A DNA stretch of 64,000 bases from Deltaproteobacteria bacterium (GTDB taxonomy: Bacteria > Myxococcota_A > UBA796 > SXON01): assembly GCA_947445035.1 (NCBI GenBank), contig CANFCK010000003.1:248001-312000 (forward strand). Direction: 5' to 3'. Made by a program: the position numbers and the translations under genes. Position 1 is the stretch's first letter; each line of letters opens with the position of its first letter. The notes beneath the pieces were generated by a model. That model was given only the letters and a program-made list of their open reading frames with translations, did no database searches and was not told the DNA's origin. Below, piece by piece: positions 35,549-44,183 of the stretch.

Positions 35549-37459
35549 GTGGGCCACCTGGCGCCGGTCCTCATCCTCGCCGCCTGCTCCCCCGACCTCC
35601 CGGAGAATCCACCGACCTGCGATGCCCGCCCGCTCGAGGCCGGCGAGGTGCGCGCCCGGCGGATTCCCTGTATCGACGAGCTGATCGCCGGGGGAGAGGG
35701 CGCGGTGGGCGACTGGCTGCTGGAAAACGCCCAGGCCCGGTTCGTGGTGCGGGGAACCTACGCGGCGCTCACCCAACACGGGCGCCAGGGCGGCAGCCTT
35801 GTGGACGCGGCACGAGTCGGTCAAGCCGACTTGCTGATGGAGCTGCTCCCCGACGGCGACCGTTCCGAGATCGAGGCGGTGTCGCTCGCTGGAGCAGCAG
35901 AGCTGCGGCTTCCGGGGGTGGTCTACCATCTGGATGCTGACGACGACCGCTTGGTGATCACCACTTCTAGCGACGCCGCCCTCTGGGTGCCCAAGCCCTC
36001 GGTCGAGCATGTGGACGCCGTCGCCCGGAGCGGCACCCAGTTCATGGCGCTGATGCTCGGCAGCCCACTCCCCGCCGAGGCCGACGGGTACGGGCAAATC
36101 GAGGTTGCCGGCCTGACCGGCGTCGCCCTGTCGGCGGCCTCCCGTTGGGCAGGTGGCGAGCGTTTGCCGACCGAGGTCGAGGCCGACGTGGTCGAGGTGA
36201 GCCTGGATGGGCGGATCATCGACCGCGTCCCGGTGGTCGACGGGGTCGCGACCGTGGTGGCCCCGGGGGATGCCACGCTCACCGGCAAGCGGGCAGGGTG
36301 TACCTATGCCGGCTTGGCGTTGGTGGGCTGCGCCGGCCTGGCGGTTGTTGTCCGCGATGACGACGGCCGCGACATCGCAGCGACCGTGCACTTCGGGGAT
36401 GACGACTTCCCCCTTCCGGTGGGCGGTGGGCGCGCGCCCCTGGGCGTCACCCCGGGGAAAGCCTGGGCGTGGGCGGGGCCGGGGTACGCGTCGTGGGCGG
36501 GCTGGTACGACGGCGAAGAAAGCCAGCTCACCATCACCTTGGCGCGGGTGATGCCGGAGGCGTTGCGCTGGGGGGAAGGCGAAGGCGCCGAGGACTGGCC
36601 GGAGGGGGGGCTGCGGCTGGCGGCGTTCGGCGTGGAGGTCGCCCCCGATGCCGACCGTGGACAGCCGGCCGCGGACGTGCTCCACCAGCTTGCGGCGGAG
36701 GGCGTCGGTTACGCAAACCTGCTGGCCGATGAGGAGTTTCCGGCCGTGAAGATCGACGGCCACGATGACGTGCTGGTGTCGAGTGGGGCCCGGACGGCGG
36801 GCGACGTCTGGACCTGGGGCTCGACGGCGAACCCGCGCCGCCCGGCGCACGGCGCGTTGGACAGCGCGGGTTTCGGCGCCTTGGATCGCGCGACGCTGTC
36901 TCGGGGCGGAATCGCCGCCGACAAGTTCGTCGTGGCGCGGCCAGAGTGGGTCGCCGCCGCGCTGGCGGAGGCGCCCCCATGGGACTGGCCCACGCCGCCG
37001 GACGCCCTGTGGCTCGACTCCCTCGCCGATCTACCGGTTCTGGTCGGCCTCGCAGCGGCGTCGATCGACGTCCAACCGCTGGCCGAACGGGTGTGGCTGC
37101 CGCACGTCGGCGCCGCGAATCCGGCGTCCTTGCTCCGAGCGCTCGCGGAGCGGCAGGCGTCCGCCGGCAACGGCCCCTTGGTCGAGATCGCCTTCGCGGA
37201 CGGCGCCGTGGCGCAGGCAAGTCCCGCGCCGCTTTTGTTGGTCGTCACCGGCGCCCCGGGATGGATGGGGACCCTGTCAGCGACCCTGCACACCGACCTT
37301 GGCGCGCGGCCCTTCGAACTGGATGCCGAGGGCGGGGCGGTCCTCGCGCTACCCGTGGCCACCTGGGCGCTGGTCAGCGTCACCGCGGAGCGGTCACGGC
37401 CTTGGGGGGGGGACCCGGCGTGGGCGGTGACCCCGGTTCGGTGGGTGCCGCCGGGCTAG
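35549..37459 (+). CDS. Large lipoprotein, possible degenerate CehA/McbA-like protein
   Basis: 636 residues; its GTG begins at the base after the AAA+ stop codon. The signal VLILAAC gives a lipobox. AVGDWLLENAQARFVVRGTY in the N-terminal domain is a pattern I associate with exported proteins carrying a CehA/McbA-type PHP domain. The C-terminal half has LHQLAAEGVGYANLLADEE and DVLVSSGARTAGDVWTWGS, in the place of such a domain. However, I cannot find the His-rich metal motif, so activity is doubtful. The family call is weak; the lipoprotein nature is clear. Confidence 0.55.
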   Translation: MGHLAPVLILAACSPDLPENPPTCDARPLEAGEVRARRIPCIDELIAGGEGAVGDWLLENAQARFVVRGTYAALTQHGRQGGSLVDAARVGQADLLMELLPDGDRSEIEAVSLAGAAELRLPGVVYHLDADDDRLVITTSSDAALWVPKPSVEHVDAVARSGTQFMALMLGSPLPAEADGYGQIEVAGLTGVALSAASRWAGGERLPTEVEADVVEVSLDGRIIDRVPVVDGVATVVAPGDATLTGKRAGCTYAGLALVGCAGLAVVVRDDDGRDIAATVHFGDDDFPLPVGGGRAPLGVTPGKAWAWAGPGYASWAGWYDGEESQLTITLARVMPEALRWGEGEGAEDWPEGGLRLAAFGVEVAPDADRGQPAADVLHQLAAEGVGYANLLADEEFPAVKIDGHDDVLVSSGARTAGDVWTWGSTANPRRPAHGALDSAGFGALDRATLSRGGIAADKFVVARPEWVAAALAEAPPWDWPTPPDALWLDSLADLPVLVGLAAASIDVQPLAERVWLPHVGAANPASLLRALAERQASAGNGPLVEIAFADGAVAQASPAPLLLVVTGAPGWMGTLSATLHTDLGARPFELDAEGGAVLALPVATWALVSVTAERSRPWGGDPAWAVTPVRWVPPG

Positions 37460-37583
37460 CGCGCCACGCCAAAGACGGGTCCTTCTCGATGTCGCCGCCC
37501 AACGACCGGGCCACCGTCAGGCCCAACGTCGCCAGCACCACCACGACCGCGAGCACGTGCATCGGACTGATCGAGCGAGTCAT
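37380..37583 (-). CDS. Possible small single-pass membrane protein
   Basis: 67 residues: MTRSISPMHVLAVVVVLATL gives a positively charged start and one hydrophobic helix, and the end is Pro-rich. It overlaps the 3' end of the lipoprotein gene on the opposite strand by 80 bases and lacks a good ribosome site. Real or not is uncertain; the membrane helix and its position facing a divergent gene are the only support. Confidence 0.3.
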   Translation of the reverse strand: MTRSISPMHVLAVVVVLATLGLTVARSLGGDIEKDPSLAWRASPAAPTEPGSPPTPGPPPKAVTAPR

Positions 37584-37606
37584 CGCCCACGCGTATCGTC
37601 ACCGCA

Positions 37607-37625
37607 TCAGATTTTGCGAATCTGA
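37607..37625. promoter_or_regulatory. Inverted repeat between divergent starts, possible operator
   Basis: TCAGATT-TTGCG-AATCTGA is a perfect 7-base inverted repeat with a 5-base spacer. It sits in the most AT-rich patch of the gap between the trypsin-like gene (ATG at 37681) and the small minus-strand frame (ATG at 37583). It could be a repressor or activator site; no partner protein is known. Confidence 0.35.
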
Positions 37626-37680
37626 AACCCAAGCCCGCCCTGAGCACGGTACGGTGAGCCCCCTCCGCGGACGTCTGCCG

Positions 37681-38598
37681 ATGCTCTTTCTGACCCTCGC
37701 CTTCGCCGCCGCCCCGCCCCCGATCATCAACGGCGACATCACCCACGAGTATCCGGAAGTGGTCATGTTGTACGCCTCGGACTCCGATGGGTACGGGGGG
37801 GGCTGCACGGGCTCGGTGATCGCGGAGGACTGGATCCTCACCGCCGCGCACTGCGTTCACAGCGACGCATCGTTCGATGTGGACTACGTCTACGTGGGTT
37901 TTGTCAATCAATCCAACGATATGGACGAGACCAACACGGTTCTCGCCAGGCGCTGGTTCGAGCACGAAGACTACAACCCCAGCGACGGCAGCAACGACAT
38001 CGCGCTCATTGAACTGCGGGACGCCACGGACGTGCCGGTGATGCGGCTGGCCGAGGTCGCGCTCCAACGCAGCGACGAGGGCGAGGACTTCCGCATCGTC
38101 GGCTTCGGGGTGACCAGCGACACCGACAGCGCCAGCAACATGAAGAAGCGGGTCGTGGACGTTCCGCTGGAGGGCTACACCGCCTCGTTGATGCACACCG
38201 AAGATCGGCCCGACCACCAGAACGCCTGTCACGGCGACTCGGGCGGACCGGTGATGCGTCTGTACGAGGACGGCACCTACTCCGTGGCAGGAATCGTCAA
38301 CTTCGGCGGTCCGAGCTGCGAGAGGGACGGCGCCTACTCCGCCCGTGTCGACGCCTACATGGACTTCATCGATGAGCACACCAACGACTACACGCTTTGG
38401 GAAGAGGCGGAGGAGGTCGTCGAGGACACGGACACCGAGGACACGGATGCGGATGCGCTTGCCGATGACGATGACGACGGCGCCGTCGATGCTTCAGAGG
38501 CGGCCGGCGTTTGCGCTACCGGAGGCGGAGGCGCGAGCGCGCTGGGGGTACTGGCGGCCGGCGCCGCGGCCTTCCTCCGGTCCCGCAAGCCGCGGTGA
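37681..38598 (+). CDS. Secreted trypsin-like serine protease with C-terminal sorting-like tail
   Basis: 305 residues from the ATG at 37681. The signal MLFLTLAFAAAPPP is followed at once by IINGDITHEYP, like the activated N-terminus of chymotrypsin-fold proteases, so little or no propeptide exists. Catalytic triad: His in WILTAAHCVH (residue 57), Asp in GSNDIALIEL (residue 106), Ser in CHGDSGGPVM. An Asp/Glu/Thr linker (VEDTDTEDTDADALADDDDD) leads to a Cys, a Gly patch, a hydrophobic helix and RSRKPR, which resembles a MYXO-CTERM tail. It should be anchored at or released from the cell surface. Confidence 0.92.
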   Translation: MLFLTLAFAAAPPPIINGDITHEYPEVVMLYASDSDGYGGGCTGSVIAEDWILTAAHCVHSDASFDVDYVYVGFVNQSNDMDETNTVLARRWFEHEDYNPSDGSNDIALIELRDATDVPVMRLAEVALQRSDEGEDFRIVGFGVTSDTDSASNMKKRVVDVPLEGYTASLMHTEDRPDHQNACHGDSGGPVMRLYEDGTYSVAGIVNFGGPSCERDGAYSARVDAYMDFIDEHTNDYTLWEEAEEVVEDTDTEDTDADALADDDDDGAVDASEAAGVCATGGGGASALGVLAAGAAAFLRSRKPR

Positions 38599-38624
38599 TA
38601 CCATGGCGGTGCCCAGGGCCCGCC

Positions 38625-41612
38625 ATGCTCCTCCTCGCACTTTTCGGCTGCCCGAGCGACGACGACTCCGCGACTGAGCCCACCTGCGATGTTGTCGATG
38701 GCTTCACCGACGAAGACGGCGATGGCTTCGGCGTTGTTGGCCGTCCGTTGCGCGGCTGCGTCGGCGACGTAGGCTTTTCCCTGCTGGGGACGGACTGCGC
38801 CGATCACGACGCCGCCGTCAACCCGGGTGCCGGCGAGCTGTGCGACGGTGCCGACGACGACTGCAACGACCAGATCGACGACGACGCGACCGACGCGTAC
38901 CTCTACTACACCGATGCCGACGGCGACGGCTACGGGGGCACCACCACCCGCCGCGCCACCTGCACGCGCGTCGACGGCGGCCTGGAGATCGGCGGCGACT
39001 GTGACGACGACGACGCGTCCACCAGCCCTGTCGCGACAGAACTATGTAACGGTCGCGACGATGATTGTGACGGGACGACCGACGAGGCCGACGCTGCGGA
39101 TGCGCCGCTCTGGTACGTCGACGCAGACGGGGACGGGTTCGGCGTGGGCGCGGCGACCGCAAGCCAGTGCGCGGCTCCGGCGCAGTCTGCGTCCAACGCC
39201 GACGACTGCAACGACGGCAACGCCGGGATCAGCCCCGGCGCATCGGAGACCTGCGATGGAGAAGACGACGACTGCGACGGGGTCATCGACGACCCCGAAG
39301 ACGCGTCGGACGCAACGACCGCCTGGCCCGATGGAGACGGCGACGGCTTCGGGGAGGACGGCGCTTCGTCCGCCTTCTGCGAGGTCCCCGACGGCTGGCT
39401 CGAGAACGGGGACGACTGCGACGACGCGGACGCCGAGAACAACCCCGACGGAATCGAGCTCTGCGACGGCGTCGACAACGACTGCAACGGGCGCGCAGAC
39501 GAGAACAGCGCCGCGGACGCGACCGCCTGGCACCCGGACATCGACGCCGATGGTTTCGGTGACCTGCACAGCGCCACGGACGCCTGCGACGCCCCGTCGG
39601 GTTGGCTGGCGGACGGCACCGATTGTGACGACGGCGACCTCGCGGTCAACCCCGACGCCGCCGAGTCCTGCAACCTCATCGACGACGATTGCGACACCGA
39701 CGTCGACGAGGATGACGCCGTTGACGCCTTGTCCTGGTACGAAGACGCCGACAGCGACGGCTACGGCGACCCGAGCGTCGTGACCGCCGCCTGCACCCAG
39801 CCCGCCGGCTACGCAGCTGTCGACACCGACTGCGACGACACCGACGCCGACATCTCGCCGGGGAGCGACGAGGTTTGCGGCGGGTCGGACGAAAACTGCG
39901 ACGGCGAGGTCGATGAGGACGGCGCAATCGACGTGATCGAGTGGTTCGTGGACGTCGACGGCGACGGGTACGGCGTGCCCGGCCCCAGCGAGTTCGATTG
40001 CGACCCGCCGAGCGGGACCGCCGACAATGACGACGACTGCGATGATGCCAACGCCGAGGTGAGCCCCGGCACCGACGAGCTGTGCAACCTCGTCGACGAC
40101 GATTGCGACGGCGACACCGACGAGGCCGATGCCGTCGATGCCGCCACCTGGTACCTGGACGTCGACAGCGACGGCTACGGCATCCGAATCAGCACCGACG
40201 TCTCCTGCACCCAGCCCGCGGGCTACGCGGCGCTCAGCGGCGACTGCGGCGCCAGCGATGCGACCATCTTCCCGGGCGCGGAGGAGGTGTGCAACGACCT
40301 GCTGGACAACAACTGCGACAGCGGGCCGGGCGACTGCGAGTTGCTCGGAGCCATCGACGAGACCAGCGCCGACTTGAACTTTTCGGGACCTTCCTCGGGA
40401 AGCATGCTCACGGCGGTATTCGCCTCCGACATCGACGGCGATGGCGACGTGGAGCTGGTCTTCGACAGCGCGGAGGGCCAACTGAACCTCGCCGGCGGGT
40501 CGACGACCTCGGGGTACGCGGCGCTCGCGAATTTGACTGGCGCGACCGACAGCGTGAGCTGGAACGCGGCCGGAGACATCGACGGCGACGGCGTCGACGA
40601 CTTCACCGGCACCAGTGACAGTTTCACCGGAACGGGTGTTTTCTACGGTCCGATCTCGACGAGCACCACTGCTTCCGACTCTGTCGCGACGATACTATAT
40701 TCGCCTGACAACGACGAGCCGTGGGTGCAACAACTGGGCGGTGACGTCGATGGGGATGGGAGCGGCGAGCTGATCGTGGCGGACGAGTGGTACGGCTCCG
40801 GGTACACCGGTGCGGTAGGCATCTTCGAGGGGGCGGCGGGGACGGTGTCCTTCGACGACGCCACGTGGCTGGTGGTTGGCGCATCCGGCGACGACTGGCT
40901 CGGCAAGGATGCAATCGCTGTCGATGTCGATGGGGATGGGGTCGACGAGCTGGTCGCGAGCTCGGCTTCGACGGTCAGCCCCGGCGGCGACTCGGGTACC
41001 GTTTGGGTTTTCGCCGCGCTGTCGACGGGTACGACCACCACCGCCTCGGCCTGGGACACCATCTTCGGATCCACCGGGAGCGGCCAGATCGGCACCTGCC
41101 TCGCCGCGGCCGGAGACAACGACGGCGACGGCTACGAGGACCTCGCCGTCGGGAGCGACCTCGACAACGGAGGGGGGCGGATGGGCTCGCTGGCGTTGTA
41201 TGCGGGGAGCGCGGCCGGCATCGGCTCGGGCGAGCCCACCACACTGGCGGCGGCCTACATCCGGGGGCCGGTCACGACCACCGCAGGCTGGGCCACCGAC
41301 ATCGCAGCCAACGGCGATCTCGACGCGGACGGCACACCCGACGTTGCGGCGATGACCAACAGCTACCTCGACGGCGGCACCGGCGGTGTCTGGATGTGGT
41401 ACGGCCCGGTATCAGGAACCTCGGACGAAAGCACCGCTGATTTCGTCCTCACCCAATCCAACGTCGACCAGATGCTGGCGACGGATGTTTTGTTCGCCGA
41501 CCAGAACGACGACGGGTACGACGATCTGATCGTGACGTCGAGCTGGGCATCGACGGTGACCAGCGCCACGTACGAAGGCAGCACATGGGTTTTCTGGGGC
41601 GGGACGGGGTGA
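38625..41612 (+). CDS. Giant lipoprotein with MopE-type repeats and FG-GAP propeller
   Basis: 995 residues from the ATG at 38625 (signal MLLLALFGC, lipobox-like). Residues about 55-570 hold seven complete and one partial repeat of roughly 68 residues. Each has DCDD.DA...PG..E.C....DDDCDG..DE, then a spacer with W/Y..D.D.DGYG and an isolated Cys. The acidic motif is thought to bind calcium or copper. Residues about 570-995 are FG-GAP/integrin-alpha-like blades with calcium loops (DIDGDGDVELVF, DVDGDGVDELVA, DNDGDGYEDLAV, DQNDDGYDDLIV). It should be a rigid, metal-stabilised surface protein. Codon use within repeats is GC-biased and Asp codons dominate, which creates long false frames on all strands. 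Confidence 0.9.
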   Translation: MLLLALFGCPSDDDSATEPTCDVVDGFTDEDGDGFGVVGRPLRGCVGDVGFSLLGTDCADHDAAVNPGAGELCDGADDDCNDQIDDDATDAYLYYTDADGDGYGGTTTRRATCTRVDGGLEIGGDCDDDDASTSPVATELCNGRDDDCDGTTDEADAADAPLWYVDADGDGFGVGAATASQCAAPAQSASNADDCNDGNAGISPGASETCDGEDDDCDGVIDDPEDASDATTAWPDGDGDGFGEDGASSAFCEVPDGWLENGDDCDDADAENNPDGIELCDGVDNDCNGRADENSAADATAWHPDIDADGFGDLHSATDACDAPSGWLADGTDCDDGDLAVNPDAAESCNLIDDDCDTDVDEDDAVDALSWYEDADSDGYGDPSVVTAACTQPAGYAAVDTDCDDTDADISPGSDEVCGGSDENCDGEVDEDGAIDVIEWFVDVDGDGYGVPGPSEFDCDPPSGTADNDDDCDDANAEVSPGTDELCNLVDDDCDGDTDEADAVDAATWYLDVDSDGYGIRISTDVSCTQPAGYAALSGDCGASDATIFPGAEEVCNDLLDNNCDSGPGDCELLGAIDETSADLNFSGPSSGSMLTAVFASDIDGDGDVELVFDSAEGQLNLAGGSTTSGYAALANLTGATDSVSWNAAGDIDGDGVDDFTGTSDSFTGTGVFYGPISTSTTASDSVATILYSPDNDEPWVQQLGGDVDGDGSGELIVADEWYGSGYTGAVGIFEGAAGTVSFDDATWLVVGASGDDWLGKDAIAVDVDGDGVDELVASSASTVSPGGDSGTVWVFAALSTGTTTTASAWDTIFGSTGSGQIGTCLAAAGDNDGDGYEDLAVGSDLDNGGGRMGSLALYAGSAAGIGSGEPTTLAAAYIRGPVTTTAGWATDIAANGDLDADGTPDVAAMTNSYLDGGTGGVWMWYGPVSGTSDESTADFVLTQSNVDQMLATDVLFADQNDDGYDDLIVTSSWASTVTSATYEGSTWVFWGGTG
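38793..40340 (+). repeat. Tandem repeat array encoding MopE-type motifs (about 204-base period)
   Basis: Seven complete copies plus a partial eighth of a roughly 68-codon unit, recognisable by recurring GACTGCGACGAC-like and GACGACGATTGCGAC-like blocks. Copies differ clearly from each other at base level, so the array is old rather than freshly expanded. Its period and in-frame coding rule out a CRISPR array. Confidence 0.85.
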
Positions 41613-41615
41613 GCC

Positions 41616-42326
41616 CTACCGCCCATCACTACTGAAATGCTGGCTGTCCACCAGCGTGGTCCACGCGCCACCCCAGCCCCAACCGACGTCGAGGAACGCG
41701 CGCACGGCCGGCTGCCCGGCGTGGAACATGCCAGGCTCGCGGCGGCTCCGATCGGCCCAGCGGCGGCCGGTCTCCGGGGCGACCTTGCCGCCGCGGACCC
41801 AGGGGTTCCACAACGGGTTGATGTCGACGGCGGTGCCGTAGCTGTGGCGCGACCATTGGCCCGGCGCGTCAAGTGTGTCGCGACAGTTGAACGCGGAGGT
41901 GTTGTTCGCCGCCATGCTGGCGTTGTCGTCGCCCCTGAAGGCCTCGATGGGCTCCATGCGCTCGACGGGGAAGCCGAGCTGCCACAGGGTTTCGAAGGCG
42001 CGGGAAATGGACTCCACGGCGGTGTCAGCCACGACCAGCGCCCCTTCCACCGAGGCGCCATCGGGGCGCCAGTAGGAAAGGGTCACGCGGCGCAACTGGT
42101 CCAGCGGAACCGGGCAGCCTTCACGCCAGACTAAGGGGGTCATCACGGCGCGCTCCTCGGGGGTCAGCGGCCGAGCGGAGGTCTGGAAGGTCGGCGGGGG
42201 GGCGGCGGGCGGGGCGGCGGCGGGCGACACCACCCCTGCCGCAGGAGGGGGCTCCGCCACAACCAATGGCTCTGCAAGCGGCTCCCCTGCGCACCCGAAG
42301 CCCAGTACAAACGCCAGTACACTCAC
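41616..42326 (-). CDS. M15-type D,D/L,D-carboxypeptidase-like lipoprotein
   Basis: The GTG at 42326 overlaps the stop of the upstream gene (GTGA) and gives 236 residues; a start at 42374 would overlap more. The signal VSVLAFVLGFGC is a lipoprotein signal, then a Pro/Ala linker. The VanY/M15 zinc motif is WSRHSYGTAVDINPLWNP (His and Asp ligands), and the third ligand His is in LVDSQHFSS. NCRDTLDAPGQ precedes it, as in M15 endolysin-like peptidases. It should trim peptidoglycan stem peptides in the periplasm. Confidence 0.82.
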   Translation of the reverse strand: MSVLAFVLGFGCAGEPLAEPLVVAEPPPAAGVVSPAAAPPAAPPPTFQTSARPLTPEERAVMTPLVWREGCPVPLDQLRRVTLSYWRPDGASVEGALVVADTAVESISRAFETLWQLGFPVERMEPIEAFRGDDNASMAANNTSAFNCRDTLDAPGQWSRHSYGTAVDINPLWNPWVRGGKVAPETGRRWADRSRREPGMFHAGQPAVRAFLDVGWGWGGAWTTLVDSQHFSSDGR

Positions 42327-43156
42327 AACGAGTAGTTGACCTGGGCGCCCACGTAAGGCGGAAACGTCGGCCACGCGCGACTGATGATGTAGGGCTGCAC
42401 CACCAGGAGCGCGGTCCAGTGTTTGTCGAACGTGTAGACGGTGATGAGGCCCGTGCGGAGCAGCTCGTCGCCGGTCTCCACCGCCGTCTGGTAGTTGGTC
42501 ATGTTGCCGACGCGGAGCTTGGAGCCCTTGTCAGCGTTGACGACGTGCTCGTACAACACCACCCCGTTGGCGGAGTAAAAGGTGTCCTCCCAGGCCATGA
42601 GCACCTCCCGTTCGGCCTCGAAGAAGCAGCACCCGTCGCGACCCTCGAAGGGGGTGGTGCTCCAGCGCTCGGCCTCGCCCCAGAGGGCGAACAGCATGGG
42701 GCCGGCCGCGCCCTGGAGGGTGACCGTGCCGCCGCCGCGTTGGCCAGCGCCGGCCTCGCCCGTGAGCTTGTCCAGCTCGACCTCGGCGTAGTCGGCGTCC
42801 GGCGATGCGAAGGACTTGATGGTCGAGAAGCTGCCGAAGTACACACTTCCGGCGTAGTGGGCTTCGATCTCCAAAACCGCGATCGGCGAAAAGATCACCG
42901 TCGGGACTAGCCGGGCGTAGGCCGGCGAGAGCACCAGCCTCATCTCGGCCTTGAGAAAGGTGTCGGTGAACAGGATGTTGTCGGGCTGGTTCCAGAGCGC
43001 GAACTTCACCCCGGGCGCGGCCTCCAACTGAGCGCCCAGGGCCCAGTAGCTGGCGCTGAGCGACGCATTGAACATGGGCTCCGCGGCGTGGGCGGAGGTG
43101 GATAGGGCGGCGAGCGCAAGGAGCATGGGAGTCCGGGGCTTCGGCGAGCATGCCAT
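42323..43156 (-). CDS. Probable outer-membrane beta-barrel protein
   Basis: 277 residues; ATGs at 43156 and 43126 both yield a signal peptide (PMLLALAALSTSAHAAEP). The mature part is made of alternating strands ending in aromatics (LSASYWALGAQLEA, YARLVPTVIFSPIAVLEI, HWTALLVVQPYIIS) and finishes VGAQVNYSL, a typical beta-barrel end. A Cys-Cys pair (GRDGCCFF) is unusual. No family is recognised. It is coupled to the M15 lipoprotein gene. Confidence 0.6.
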   Translation of the reverse strand: MACSPKPRTPMLLALAALSTSAHAAEPMFNASLSASYWALGAQLEAAPGVKFALWNQPDNILFTDTFLKAEMRLVLSPAYARLVPTVIFSPIAVLEIEAHYAGSVYFGSFSTIKSFASPDADYAEVELDKLTGEAGAGQRGGGTVTLQGAAGPMLFALWGEAERWSTTPFEGRDGCCFFEAEREVLMAWEDTFYSANGVVLYEHVVNADKGSKLRVGNMTNYQTAVETGDELLRTGLITVYTFDKHWTALLVVQPYIISRAWPTFPPYVGAQVNYSL

Positions 43157-43226
43157 ACTCGCGGCGGAAACGCGATGCGATCGCGATGGATGCCTGCCGA
43201 GCGGCCGGGCCGCGAAGTGCGGCGAG

Positions 43227-44183
43227 CTACCGCATCGCCCCGAACCGCTCGGCCACCACCCGGTGACCCTCGGCGCTGAGGTGGTAGTCGCCGGGCAAGA
43301 AGTTCTCGGGACCCGACAGTGCCAGCGAAAGGTCGATCAGCGACATGTCTGCGAAGGCGGTGATGACGCCATCGTGGAGGGTGGTGTCCTCCCAGGGGCG
43401 GCCCGGAATCTGGAGGGGCGAGACACGGGCGCGGGCCTCGGAGGTGGCGGCGTCGGCGGGCAGGAACGCCGCGATGACCCGGGTGGCGGGAAACTCGTTC
43501 TGCAATGCGACGACGCCGGCGTGGAACGCGATCGTCTTGGCCGCGACGGCATCGGGGGCGAGCGGCTCGGGCGGCTTGGCGGGCACGCCCAAGGCGAGCA
43601 TGAACCCGAGTTGGCCCAGGTGACTGCCCGACACCGGACTCGCCCAGAAACGCGCCAGGGAAGTGTTGGCGTTGGCGCGGGCGCCGAGCCAACCGTTGGC
43701 GACCACGTACCGCTCGCGGGCCGGGGTCATCGCCTCGGGCCAGTCGTTGGCCTGGTTGAGGACCACCACCACGGCGGTAGGATGGAGGCTGGGAATCAGC
43801 TCGCGGGCGTGCTCGAGCGCGTCGCCGACCCCGTGTCCGGGAACGCCACCGTTGTGCCAACCGAGGCGCGCGGCAAAGGACTCTCCGTCGTCCACCCCGA
43901 GGCCGAGGACTTGAGAATCGCCGAGGATCAAGGTGTCGCGACCGATCGGGAGGCGGCGACCGCCGTCGCCGGTGTGGACCTCGTAGGGACCGCTCGTGGC
44001 TCTGCGCAAGCGCACGGTCTCGTTCGGAAGTAGGCGAAGCTGGCCACTTTCCAGCGTGAAGATGTCGAGTTGGGGGAGCGCATTGCCGTCCATCACCCGG
44101 AGCGCACCCTCGGCGAAGGCGAGGAGCCCGAGCGCGGCTCCGATCGCGATGGCGGACCGGCGAAGGACGTGGGCAAACGTCAT
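43227..44183 (-). CDS. SGNH/GDSL hydrolase-like protein, membrane-anchored
   Basis: 318 residues. The ATG overlaps the upstream membrane-protein stop (ATGA). One N-terminal helix (SAIAIGAALGLLAFAEGALR) acts as signal or anchor. LILGDSQVLGLG (residues 86-97) is the GDS nucleophile block; VVVVLNQAND is the Asn block; GDYHLSAEGHRVVAERFG has the catalytic Asp-x-x-His region near the C-terminus. Such proteins act as O-acetyl esterases or transferases on surface glycans. It sits in an acylation-type cluster with an MBOAT. Confidence 0.8.
   Translation of the reverse strand: MTFAHVLRRSAIAIGAALGLLAFAEGALRVMDGNALPQLDIFTLESGQLRLLPNETVRLRRATSGPYEVHTGDGGRRLPIGRDTLILGDSQVLGLGVDDGESFAARLGWHNGGVPGHGVGDALEHARELIPSLHPTAVVVVLNQANDWPEAMTPARERYVVANGWLGARANANTSLARFWASPVSGSHLGQLGFMLALGVPAKPPEPLAPDAVAAKTIAFHAGVVALQNEFPATRVIAAFLPADAATSEARARVSPLQIPGRPWEDTTLHDGVITAFADMSLIDLSLALSGPENFLPGDYHLSAEGHRVVAERFGAMR

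Noticed and set aside
35096..36850. 584-residue minus-strand frame opposite the AAA+ and lipoprotein genes
   Set aside because: It is His/Gln/Arg-rich and spans two unrelated well-supported + strand genes.
38793..40340. Regularly spaced repeats that could suggest CRISPR or a VNTR
   Set aside because: The period is about 204 bases, units are divergent and all are in one reading frame encoding DCDD/DDDCDG motifs, so it is a protein repeat array.
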